A stretch of DNA of 64,000 nt. Origin: Stemphylium vesicarium. Taxonomy: Eukaryota; Ascomycota; Dothideomycetes; Pleosporales; Pleosporaceae. Positions 1 through 9,920 of this stretch are shown one piece after another. The notes under the pieces are model-generated. The model made no database searches. It had not been told where the DNA came from and saw nothing but the letters and a program-made list of their open reading frames with translations. Location: NCBI GenBank assembly GCA_004380135.1, contig QXCR01000085.1, positions 62,001-126,000 of the forward strand. Direction: 5' to 3'. Positions within the stretch are counted from its first letter, which is position 1. Each line of letters begins with the position of its first letter. The translations under genes were made by a program, and so were the position numbers.

Positions 1-1
1 T

Positions 2-712
2 GGGGGTCCAGGAGCTGGCAAGTTTGGCATGTTCGGCGGTCGAGGTGGCGGTACTAAAGGGGATGATCTCAAACGGGAAGGCAAGTACCATGACCGCGAA
101 CTCCATGAAACTGTCTACATTGCCCCACGCCCCGGGGGTGCAGCGAGGCTCATCGATCGAGACCATCAAAACTGGGAGGGCGGATCTAATCGGGAAGACC
201 GATTCCGGAAACAGCTCGCGGAGAAGGAAAAAGAGAGAGAGCTTGCTAAGAAACTCGGTACAATGGGAGATGGCAGCACTGGAGGCGACTACATGAGACT
301 GAAAGGCGCTGGTACCCCCAGCTTGCCGGTACGGGGACATACGGCTTCCCAAGGGTCGTCCACTGCGAAGCCTGACAAGCCAGCCGAGACGGACTTCTCG
401 AGCTTGCTCAATCGTACGTCTGCCGATGTCTCCCTGGCGCCTGTAAAGCGCAAACGAACCGCATCCGGCAAGTCGACTAACTCTAGCGATCCAGTCGGCT
501 GGGGCTTTAAATACGGCCGCATTCCATCACCGAAGAAAGAAGTACCCTCTGCGTTCCGCGGTACGCGCGAGGCGAGTCCTGCGAAGAAGAAGGCTCGTTT
601 GCTATTAGATGGAAAAGGCATCCGCGAGCCAGGCCGAGAAAGCCTAGGTGGGCTTGATGCAGGACTTATTGCTGCTATGGACGACGACGATGACGATCTG
701 GAGGTTGTCTGA
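2..712 (+). CDS. Probable replication factor Mcm10, C-terminal part (5' end outside window)
   Basis: The reading frame is open from base 2 to a TGA at 710-712, so the window catches the last 236 residues of a longer protein. It starts with a Gly-rich stretch (GPGAGKFGMFGGRGGG), followed by a basic segment with KYHDRELHETVYIAPRPGG, a charged helical stretch rich in Lys and Glu, the segment AKKLGTMGDGSTGGDYMRL, several short Lys/Arg clusters that could be nuclear localisation signals, and an acidic end (DDDDDDLEVV). The order resembles the region after the zinc finger of fungal Mcm10/Dna43, the protein that binds MCM2-7 and DNA polymerase alpha at replication origins. The zinc finger and OB fold would lie upstream, outside the window, so the name rests only on tail similarity remembered from the family. 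An unrelated nuclear protein remains possible. Confidence 0.55.
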   Translation, partial: GGPGAGKFGMFGGRGGGTKGDDLKREGKYHDRELHETVYIAPRPGGAARLIDRDHQNWEGGSNREDRFRKQLAEKEKERELAKKLGTMGDGSTGGDYMRLKGAGTPSLPVRGHTASQGSSTAKPDKPAETDFSSLLNRTSADVSLAPVKRKRTASGKSTNSSDPVGWGFKYGRIPSPKKEVPSAFRGTREASPAKKKARLLLDGKGIREPGRESLGGLDAGLIAAMDDDDDDLEVV

Positions 713-1112
713 TCTGATTAATTCTGGTGACATGATATATTCAAGGCGTTGTTTGCGACATCCAAAAAAAAACACACGAAGGATGGCTAATGGGCGTTGA
801 GACCGCAGGCTCGCTGATTGGCTAGAGCTAAGCGAGGAGCGGAACATTTCGACTTTTCTGGGCTTTCTGGGATACCTCTGGCTTAGCACAGGCCTCACAG
901 TAACGACTTTCCTTAGTGTACAATATTAATTTCCTCGTCACGAATTTTACTTCACGAGTACATCATCTTTTTCGCATCATTTACGTGTCAGGGACGGGCG
1001 CTAGGCTACGCGCATTAGCTCTCACCCCTTATCTTTCTTTTGCTCTGTCACCATAGCGACGCTTCTCGGGGTTAACACGCTACGGGAAAAGGAAGACGAC
1101 CTGGTTACCAAA
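713..1112. other. Intergenic region between Mcm10-like gene and PBY1
   Basis: 400 bases with no supportable ORF. It should hold the 3' end of the upstream gene (AT-rich, A9 run near 763) and the promoter of PBY1. No clear TATA box was seen. Confidence 0.6.
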
Positions 1113-1797
1113 ATGGCGGCTGAAGGGTCTAAGGCTAGTGACAAGATCTACGCGTTGATCGACTACGAAGACCCCTATGTCCAACCCCTCATACTCTCGG
1201 CATTAGAAAAAAGACTACCCAAATCGAGCTACGAACTCATCACATCGCAATCCCAGGTTCCAAGTCCGTCGTCACGCCTGCTCCAGTTCGTCCAATATGA
1301 GTCAATCGATTTCGACCACCTCATGGAGCATTCATCCACATCCCTAGCAAACGCCTACATCATCCGCAAAGCGCTGATCCGAAAGCACTATCTCAGCACC
1401 ACCATCGCAAATTGGATTACCAAGTACCCAGACTCTGTGCTCAAAAAGCACGTCAAGCCTAGCGTAGAATTTGAAGTCGACTACGCCGAGTTCCTGGACG
1501 ATGCACTGGTAGAAGCGTGGGAGCTGAAGGAGAGCTGGGCGCGGAACGAAGAGCACGGTGATGACGAAGCAGCATTGAAGAAGAAGGAATGGTGGATTTT
1601 GAAACCGGGGATGAGCGATAGGGGACAGGGTATACGGATATTTTCAAGCGAGCAAGAACTTACCGAGATCTTCGAGGAATGGGATCCAGAAAGCGATGAC
1701 GAGGATGAAGAAGACGAAGATGCAGATGCAGACGCAAGAAGTGACGCGCACGCCTCCGACCACAAAGAAGAAGAAGAAGAAGAAGAAGAAGAAGAAG

Positions 1798-1829
<32 letters not shown>

Positions 1830-2618
1830 GATAAAGGAAACGGCATTATAACATCCCAGCTCCGCCACTTCATCGCTCAACCATACATCCACCCACCCCT
1901 CCTGCTCTCTCCCCCCAACACCACCTCCACCCCCACCCCGACCGCAGATCCAACATCCAGCCTCCGCAAATTCCACATCAGAACCTACGTCCTCGCAACC
2001 GGCGCGCTGCAAATCCACGTCTACAGACCCATGCTCGCCCTCTTCGCCGCACGCCCCTACGTACCCCCTTGGGATCACGTACTACAATCAGACCGCGAAG
2101 AAGCCATGCGTGCCCACTTGACTAACACGTGTCTGCAAGAAAGCGGGGATCGTGAGGGCTCTGTGGGCTTGTTTTGGGAGCTGCCTGATAGTCTTCCTGG
2201 GCAGCCTTGTTTCGATACCACTTATTCTCCTTCCTCGACGACCGCGCTGCCCTCAGACCCGAAGTGGAAACAGAAAGTTTTCGACCACATTTGCGAGATC
2301 ACTGGTGCTACTTTTGAAGCTGCGGCAAGGGGAATGTCGATTCACTTCCAGCCGCTGCCGAATTCTTTCGAGGTTTTTGGTCTAGATTTCATGGTGGGCA
2401 TAGAGGCGGATGGGGAGTTGAGGACTTGGCTTTTGGAGGTTAATGCGTTTCCGGATTTTAGGCAGACGGGGGGTGAGTTGAAGGGGATGATTCAGGGGCT
2501 GTTTGAGGGGGTTGTTAAGAAGGGTGTTAGGCCTTTCTTTGGGGTGAATGGGGTGGATGGGAAGGGGGAGCAGGAGGAGATGGTGAAGGTTTTAGATGTT
2601 GATCTGGGGAGGCGGTAG
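1113..2618 (+). CDS. PBY1: Tubulin-tyrosine ligase (TTL) family protein, PBY1-like
   Basis: Single-exon gene of 501 residues. The TTL/ATP-grasp fold is visible from the central WWILKPGMSDRGQGIRIF (phosphate-binding lysine and glycine loop, about residues 158-176), RKFHIRTYVLATGALQIHVY, a NTCLQE loop, and the C-terminal FEVFGLDFMVGIEADGELR and LLEVNAFPDF, which carry the metal-binding Asp, Glu and Asn. Fungal members are called Pby1 and in yeast associate with processing bodies. The substrate is not settled. Between the ATP-binding loop and the next domain strand sits an acidic insert (about residues 190-242) ending in about 22 consecutive Glu from a GAA microsatellite, much longer than the family needs and probably variable between strains. 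The start codon follows AAA (context CAAAATGG), which suits a fungal start. Confidence 0.85.
1765..1828 (+). repeat. (GAA)n microsatellite inside the PBY1 coding sequence
   Basis: About 21 uninterrupted GAA units, each adding one Glu. Length changes stay in frame, so this is a likely site of strain-to-strain length polymorphism. Confidence 0.95.
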
Positions 2619-5142
2619 ATGGGTCGCGAAAGGTACGAGATCATGAGAGCACGGTGTAAACGTTTAAAATGCACTACGCTGCGCATGTCTTTTCGCATTC
2701 TTCTGGAGACATGAGTGTCGATACCCGCGATCTCGCCCTAGGCCAGATATGTCTCACGCTTCTATCGTATTTTCACTGCCTCAATCACACAAAGAACGAA
2801 GCAGACACAACCCTCCCCCATCCAAGAGAAGTTCTCCTATTTTCTTAGTCCACCCCCAAACACAATCCCGCGGGAAAGTTAAGGAGTAGGAGAAGGAGGG
2901 TAGACGCTGGAGGGAAGGTTTTATATACCCACGCCCACGCCCATGTCCGCACAGGCATACATGGCAAAACCAACCACCCGCACGAGCATCAATCGCCATT
3001 GGCGATATTGTTGTCCAACTCGCTGAATGATTTCAATACATGTCTTCGTACGAATGTTCTATCTAGTACATCCACTCCCCTTCATGATGCAGACAGTCCC
3101 TTCTTTTTTTACGCTTTTGGTGGACTCCACAAAGACAGAGCTCTATGGCGGAGAGAATGCGCGATTTTACGCCTCCCTTCACATCGTTTCGTCGAGTTGC
3201 GTCTTTTAGTATGGAGTAGGAACGCGGTGAACTCTATGAGAAGATTCTTCTGCCCTTTTGTGTTTGTAGAGGAGGAGTTGAGACAGTGGAGTTTTTTTAC
3301 ACAACCTAAGTTGACCGGCATCATGTCTGGGGATTTCGTGATTTTTTGTAGAAAAGGACATGTAAGGAAAGTCTCCGTGCTTCGTTTCCCCGGATGATGG
3401 AGAGTAGGAAAGAGGAGGAAATGAAGCAGCCGTTTATTTTGGTGTGTATTTCTTAGCTGCTGGAGAGACATGTAGAATTTAGCCCGTTGGTTTTGATATG
3501 TACCAAGGAGGAAAGAGGGAGAAGACCACATCATAGGCCTTAGAAATCCTTTTAGTGAAAGGTTTCGAAAAAAGGACAAGATACACAGTTTGTGCAGGCA
3601 TTTCAGATATTTGAGTAAGTAGAATAGTCTCAGTGAATAGAAGAAGACAAGAGGAAGAGAGGTAGAGAGGTAAAAGTAGAGTTTATATGCACCGCCAGAA
3701 GGCGTACGTCATGTGCGCAGATGACGAAGAGGTCGCGTCGTGAGGTACTTTGTCGCCAGAGAGCCCCATTTTCCTTCCGCAGCATCAAATTTCCCATAAG
3801 CCGGAACTTATGGAGCTTTACCACAGACTTTTATTTAGAGGAAGAGACGGCTGAACACACATCGCTATGGAGGCCATATTCATTTAAAGGGAGAAGACCG
3901 CGCAGGACCCCACATGTGAGTTGATAACCTTTGTTTTAGATTTTGAGCAAGTGGAAGGAGACAAAGAGAAGAAGAAGTCAGGGGAAAGAAGAGTTGAATC
4001 CTAATGTGTATGGTGTAAGGTATGCGAAAGAAGTATAGGCGATGCACATCGAAGTCGGCTTTCAATCGATGCTATCCAACTGAACGGACATACAATTGAC
4101 TTCTCCGGTTTTTCGTTTACGTTTAGCGACTCGTACTGCCGATTTTTAGAATCGAGGGATGTATTTGCATGTAACATTATTTTATGCAGCCAACTACCCA
4201 GAAGCCATCACACTGGATTTAGAGTTCCCACAGTACTTTGATACATTTCAGAGACGTGTTGAGGTTTCTCAGCGGAGATATCAGGAACCAAATTCAGAAT
4301 ACATAAGACCTTCGCAACATAGTTTTTGTAGCCACCCCGATGCCGCGCACGTAGAGAAAAGACAGGCGAGAGAAACCGCAGCCATAAGGCGTCATGGCTT
4401 TGTTTCCAAGAATGCATGATATGAGTATTCTTTAGTATCGTAAATTCATAGAGACTAGAAATTTCGAAGTCCTGGCTTTTAGGCGCTGGCGCAAAGGCAC
4501 AGATCATGTACGAGTATGAATAGGTTTTCGGGAAAAATTAAGACACAGGAAGTAGAACATGGCTCTGATTTTTCGTGGGCTTTAAAAGACTAGATTCTAG
4601 AGCTTGGTATTGATGCTAGGAAGTGACGGGGCAGACGCGGAGTATTTATGCAGGGTGAGAAACGCGCTAGCGTTGCCCTTTCTGTGAGTACGTCATGCCG
4701 TCCACGCCGACCTCGATTCTCCTATAATTCTTGGATATTCGGTTTCCCGGATGGCTTTGCGCAGCATAGATGTTGCTGTTTATTTTACGACTGAGGGTAA
4801 CGGGAGAGCAATAGATCGGCAGGCATGTACGCTCCTGGGTCGCATTTTTAGTCGCACAACCGCCAGGAGGAGAGCCCCAGGAACACTTTTCTTTTTTCAG
4901 CAGGGGTGGAAGCGAGTGCGTGTGAAGAGTCAATGTTATAAGAGCGGATGCATGCACATTTTATAGTAGAAGGTGGATACGGAGTGCGCTAAGTGGTGCG
5001 TATTCGTCCCAGAGGAAACGACATGCTGTGGTTCCTGATCCTCTTTCTCCACAACATCGTATTGTCCCAAGCTATTTTTTGTATTTTCGTAAAGCAGAGT
5101 GCAGCGCAAAAGCCATGTGTTTTGTCTCCCCTTCTTTCAAGT

Positions 5143-5379
5143 TTACAGAGGCCTGACCTGCGTAAAGGAAGGGATGGGAGAGGACAGCGGAAATACTTTA
5201 GGAAGAGCACGTAATCTCAAGCCCATCTCGGCAAATTCATTCTCTTTAAGAAAGCTCCAGCAGAGGCTAATATTCCTGATATTCGTGTAGGCCTTCTGAG
5301 AGGATCGCTGATCATAAGAGAGAGGAGTGATTTTTGGAAGTCGGAAGCAACAGAGAGAGCCAGACGTGCATCCGCTCAT
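5143..5379 (-). CDS. Possible mini-gene of array 1 (78 aa, HTH-like middle)
   Basis: ATG-initiated ORF 66 bases downstream of the TATA box at 5441-5448, after a leader rich in C and T. The middle reads SLCWSFLKENEFAEMGLRLR followed by ALPKV, which has the spacing of helices 1 and 2 of a Myb/SANT-like helix-turn-helix (aromatic residue, acidic residue, then a hydrophobic-Gly-x-x-Leu turn). The remainder overlaps the TATA-leader segment of the next module, so the real reading frame may be shorter or spliced. It could equally be a decayed copy. Function is unknown. Confidence 0.3.
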   Translation of the reverse strand: MSGCTSGSLCCFRLPKITPLSYDQRSSQKAYTNIRNISLCWSFLKENEFAEMGLRLRALPKVFPLSSPIPSFTQVRPL

Positions 5380-5523
5380 TCTCGAATTTCGAACAGGTAT
5401 AGTAGGAAGTATGGATTGAACCGCAAGTGTAAAGAAGTGAGTATTTATCCACTGACGGAGAAGACGGGAAGCCATGGGATTGACACACCCTGATTTCGGC
5501 CATCGCGCAGACGAGGAGAGCCT

Positions 5524-5670
5524 TCACTCATGCATCGATATCATGTAGGATTCCGAAGGCGCAGCGACGTCGGTAGGCGGGGTTTGTTTTTCAATGCACA
5601 CTCCTCGGAGACTCATGGCATTTGGGATAAATCTTTTTGAATACCTTTTTGTACGTGCAGGGAGCGCCAT
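5524..5670 (-). CDS. Possible mini-gene of array 1 (48 aa)
   Basis: A 48-residue ORF beginning MALPARTKRY, about 95 bases downstream of a strong TATA box (5765-5773) and a nearly pure pyrimidine leader on the minus strand. Its length equals that of the best ORF in array 2 (24530-24676), and both begin Met-Ala with Leu-Pro close behind. Beyond that no convincing alignment was found, and the rest is basic and low in hydrophobic residues. It is reported because of its promoter-like context rather than because of its protein sequence. Confidence 0.22.
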   Translation of the reverse strand: MALPARTKRYSKRFIPNAMSLRGVCIEKQTPPTDVAAPSESYMISMHE

Positions 5671-7854
5671 ACATCGACTCCTCCCAAGAAAACTTTGAGA
5701 AGTAATATTTTGGGAATGTATGAATGAGAAGAAAGAAGAGAGGAAGAGAGGAAGAGATTAGCAACTTATATATCTGCAGTGTCTGCACAGGCCTTCTAGA
5801 AGGAGGCCGTTTCCTCGCGCATCAAACATATTGGCGCATATCTTTCAGTGAACTTAGTCGGTTGAGATCGGTCTCTCTCTCTCAGCATGGAGTCGGATTT
5901 GAATGCAATTTTCCCATTCTTCTCCGGCTAAGACATGAATGGATTAAGGATAGATTTAGGGTTGCAGGGTTAGAAGTTTTAGATTGATACAGCAGATAGA
6001 AGATCAGAAGGAGCACACGCACACCATGAAAACTTTCAATCTTGCTTTTGAAAAGATGTTCAGGAGTGATGAAGGTGTAGAGCAGCTATTTACTGGCGGG
6101 TGAGGTTTTAATACCCCTATATCCGGCCAAACGCGCCCAATAACATGGCATGGTCGCTAAATGCTTTGAATCAACGATCACTTCCTATGTATCGACGAGG
6201 ACAAGGACATAGATTTTACGGAAGAGAAAAACCAACCGCCCATAGACAGCATTTTCTCAACATTAAGGATCAGGCTCGACACTTTCCGTCCCATAAAATG
6301 CATCGGTAGCTGTTTTGGTGAATCCCCGCACACATGGCAGCGTTACGTTTCCGGTTTGATCGGACGAAAGAGGCCGCAACCATGAATGTTGCAGTCATGT
6401 CATTTTAGGCATTTTAGGAGCAGAGGACGGAAGAAGAAGACATGTCACTTTCTGGTTTGGATTTCGATCCCAGATAGAGAACGTGGTCAAAGAAGTGAAG
6501 GAGAGTTGTACAGCGAAACATCCTTTTATACCTCCTCTCGCCGCAAAGCGCTCTTGGCACACCAAACTACCAGGCACGGCAACATCGGAAGATCGCTGAC
6601 GTTTTTTGCAACACAGAAGCCGCAGCCATGAGATGCTTTAGTAACGCTTTTTCGTAACACCATGTGCTTAGATACCAGAGACAGCGAGAGGAACAACGAT
6701 ATCAGGGAACAGTTGTCTGATTTAGGAAGAAACCACAACACATGGAGCTAGCGGATACAAAATGTTTTAAAGAAAGAGGCAGGGACACCACACGGGTCAT
6801 TGATTACCCAATTTTAGAGATAAGCCAAATACTTGTGCGGTGAGGAAGACAAAGCTAGGCGAGCGGTGAGGTCTTTATATACCCCCATATTACGTGTGGC
6901 AGGCGATGACCATGCCTTGAGCCATCGCGGCTTTTTCAAAAGTATAGGGCGCGGGACAGACGCCCCAGACATTCATCAAATTCGTGATTCTTTCGATGCG
7001 TATTCGCAGCGAGAAAAGGCCACACATCACTTCTGCCACCTTGCGTTTTCGAAGTACATATCGGGGAGGGAGAGAGCAAAAAGGCATAAACTCGTTCGAT
7101 GTTGAATTTATCGGAAGACCCTCCCACATATGTCTCCTCGTCGCATTCTTCAGGGATGGGAAAGAGGAGCGCACACCATGGATCGACGATAACCGAAGTT
7201 TTTTTTCTTTTCTTTTCGAAACAAAGAGACGGAAGTGTAGTGATAAAGATAGGAACGAGAAGTCCAAATATTGTGGTATTTAAGCACCACCTCCCCGCCG
7301 AATATGAAAAATGCCCAGAACATTTCAAATCCCATGAGGCAAGTTTTCAACACTTTTCGATAAAGTCCAAGAAAGAGACACATGGATCCAGATTATCGTC
7401 ATTTTTGGACTTGATTCAGCCACTTTTAAACGACGATACAGGAAAGGATGGAGTTTCGAAGGAAGAAAACACATGCATCATGATCCTCGGAAATTCGGAA
7501 GAGGCGGATTACTTCTCTGATAAAAAAGTGAGGGAACAAAGCGACATCCCTTCACATAGATGTTCTTTTAGATTTCAGGAGACAGAGAGAAGGCCGCAAA
7601 ACATGGATTGTACTTCTCGTACTTTGTTCGCAAAGGGAAGAGAGTGAGTAATGGGCGACGTAAAGGAACAGAGACCAAATACTTATACGGGGAGAAAAGA
7701 GGCTCGTGCGGGGACTGCGGAGAGGGCAAGAAGTGACATGGAAGCAAATGAGAAGGTTGAACTATCATATTGTAAGTAAAAAATAACCCTGCGTGAATGC
7801 ATGCAGTCAATGCTAATACCCTGAGCCGAAAGAAACCACCGTCCCCGTTCATGC

Positions 7855-9131
7855 CTACTTCTTCATCTTGGCTTTTGACTTGCTCCTGGTGTTCCTGCTG
7901 GGCGGCGGTACATCTTCTGCACTATCTGCTGCAGCATCCACACCTGAGCTCTCGTCCGCGCCAACTACAATACCACCATCATCCTCCGTCTCCCTGTTGT
8001 CCGAGTCGATGCCTCCATCTATGCTTTGCTTTCGGCCCCCATCCTTCGCGCGGCGCTCAGACTCCCAGCCTTGGACTAGGCGTGTGATGTCGTCCTCCCG
8101 TGGCTTCTCCTTGCCGTTCCACGCACTGCAGCCACCGCATCGCCAGCGACCCACGTCTTCCAGTGTTCGGGCGCCTGGTGGTGCTTGTCCATTGACGAGT
8201 CTGCATTCAGTGCAGATCAGGGCGAATCGGTTCTTAGCCTGTGTTTCGTCTTCGCCAAGGAGAGCGTCGAGAATACGATCGTACCAGTGGGTCTCGGGAA
8301 CGGTGGCAGGCTCGCTCGTAGACTGCTGCCTGCTTACATTAGTTCCATATGCATTGGGTGCGAATTCAGCAACAGGAGCATCTTGCGGGGGAAGTTGCGG
8401 CGGGGGAGACGGTCCTGGTGGCGGCACATTCGAGGGCACCTGTTGCGGGGTGGTTGGAAGTTGGGGAGGCTGAGGTCGGTGAATGTTTGCAGTAGGCGGT
8501 GGAGCCATGCCGGTGCGTGGGCCTGGAGGCGGTACTGGCTTCTGGGGTCCTTGCGACTTCCTGCGGCCAGGAGAACCATCCTCCTGAATCGGCTCCTGTT
8601 TGGGCGAGGCACCATACTTTTCGAGCAACTGCTGGGTCGAGTTGTACTTTGTGGCCTCCTTCAGGCGCTCGATGGTCGCATCGCGCTCCTTGTTCAGTTT
8701 CTTGAGGTAGATCTCAGTGTTGCGAATGCGGTAGTCGAAGTAGCTCATGAGCGCATAGCGCAAGCCGTAGATGCTGGGACCAGTCAGACAACGAACGCGC
8801 GCGGATGAGTCCAAGGCGGAACCTACAATACTGGGCCGCCGGCGACGACGGTCCCCTCAATGGGACCCCAATTCTGCCAACCAGTCACAAAAGTGAGGAC
8901 GACGGCGGTCAGGATATATGCGAAGCCTGCATAAAGCGTCCACATGACGCGCGCGCGTCGCGAAAGCTGCTTCTGGCTGTCATTACGCGCAGCGGCTCTG
9001 TTGATCTTGCCGGTGAGGGCGTTGAGCGTTCTCTCGAAAGACGCGGCATCTTCGCTGCCCTGTTGCAATTAGCGAGCGCAGCAATGTATGATGGCAAACA
9101 AGTATACCTTCCAAGGCCAGAAAGACACCAT
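7855..9131 (-). CDS. LNP1: Lunapark, ER tubule junction protein
   Basis: Three exons on the minus strand: 9131-9108 (MVSFWPWK), 9059-8827 and 8773-7855. The introns are GT-AG (51 and 53 nt). The spliced protein has 391 residues. Lunapark sits at three-way junctions of the tubular ER and stabilises them. The family signature is complete: the N-terminal FWPWK, a coiled stretch, a first membrane segment (MWTLYAGFAYILTAVVLTF), the GGPVFIYGLRYALMSYF segment rebuilt across the second intron, a Lys/Glu-rich coiled coil, a Pro-rich linker, and a C-terminal zinc finger (CTECRLVN ... RWRCGGCSAWN, four Cys). It ends in a basic tail. It is transcribed divergently from MZM1, with 261 bp between the start codons. 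Confidence 0.92.
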
Positions 9132-9392
9132 GATGGCTCAGTGGTAGATCTCAGCCCGGCGTGGGAGCTAGATTTCTACCTTAAAGGCCAGCTGTGCGTG
9201 CTCGTGTGTGGACCTCTTCGAGACCTGACATCACCTGGGCAGCGGGACTGCAACTGTTGGATCGCCCACAGGGATCAGCCCGGTCGCCGCCATCACGTGC
9301 TGACGACTTTCTTTGCGGACCTCCGAACCCGACACACCTGTGACGCCGCCATCCATTCACTCCCGGCAGCCTCCCGAACAGCCTCACACAAT

Positions 9393-9835
9393 ATGGCGCT
9401 AGTAGCTTACCGGAACCTGCTGCGATCAGCGCGCATTGCCTTTCAAGGTATGTACACTGTAAGAAGAAAGCATGTAGAAACTTGTTGCTCACCGTGACAG
9501 GCGATATGAAGACGCTTCTCGCCGCCCGCACCGAAGTCCGCAAGAACTTCGATTCGAATCGCAATCTACGTGTCGGAAGCGAGGAGCTCGAAAAGGCACT
9601 TGTGCATGCCGAAGAGGTGTCCAAGTTCTTGCGCGAGAACGTGGTTCAGGGACAGGCAGAGGATGCACAGGGCAAATACAGTATGCTAGACATCGGACAA
9701 TTTGTATCGGTGCATTTCGACTAACAATGTACAGAGCTTAGAATACACGAGCACACCGAGCGTGGGGACAATGAGGATATCAAGAAAGGAAAGGGAAAGA
9801 GTACATTAGGCGGAACAAAGTGCTGTTCGTCCTAG
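9393..9835 (+). CDS. MZM1: Mitochondrial complex III assembly factor, LYR protein
   Basis: Three exons: 9393-9447, 9501-9680 and 9735-9835, giving 111 residues. Mzm1 (LYRM7 in animals) is a matrix chaperone that holds the Rieske iron-sulfur protein before it is inserted into complex III. The N-terminus MALVAYRNLLRSARIAFQGD carries the LYR-type Tyr-Arg motif of the family, followed by a helical region (VRKNFDSNRNL, LEKALVHAEEVSKFLRENVV) and a C-terminal YKLRIHEHTERGDNEDIKKG that is rebuilt only after splicing. The end is basic with a CC pair. The stop lies 85 bp from the convergent SLT11 stop. Confidence 0.9.
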
Positions 9836-9920
9836 GCTTTTGTCCATGAAAAATGAATCGTGATACCCATGCATGCGATCCATGCAAGAAAAACGCCGTC
9901 CCAATGCTAGAAATACTAAG

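Larger units (their letters stand above)
2700..7800 (-). repeat. Array 1: quasi-periodic TATA-leader-mini-ORF modules, minus strand
   Basis: No gene of normal size fits this 5-kb stretch, but it is not featureless. On the minus strand a TATA-like box recurs near 7686, 7281, 6878, 6527, 6110, 5769, 5445, 5206, 4939, 4647, 4036, 3685, 3294 and 2923. Each is followed downstream on that strand by 30-60 nt that are strongly pyrimidine-rich, then by ATG-initiated short ORFs. Examples are GGTATATAAAGAC at 6873, GATATATAAG at 5765 with a long CTCTTCCTCTCTT leader, and GTATATAAAAC at 2918. Spacing is mostly 240-430 bp, with one larger gap (4647 to 4036). The modules are not near-identical copies. They share architecture and scattered words such as GCCGCAACCAT (see findings). 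This is how tandem fungal core promoters with tiny genes look after long divergence. A purely non-coding role cannot be excluded. Confidence 0.6.

Noticed and set aside
1481..2078. Minus-strand ORFs with poly-Ser or poly-Phe across the GAA repeat
   Set aside because: They are antisense readings of the PBY1 coding sequence and its microsatellite. The plus frame has the TTL motifs.
2700..7800. Repeat-induced point mutation or a dead retrotransposon as the explanation of array 1
   Set aside because: The stretch is not strongly AT-rich, shows no transposon protein or long terminal repeats, and the strand-consistent TATA and CT-leader pattern is not expected from mutation decay.
7868..8808. Two long plus-strand ORFs of about 200 codons
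   Set aside because: They lie antisense to lunapark exon 3, which has the zinc finger and the correct splice context.
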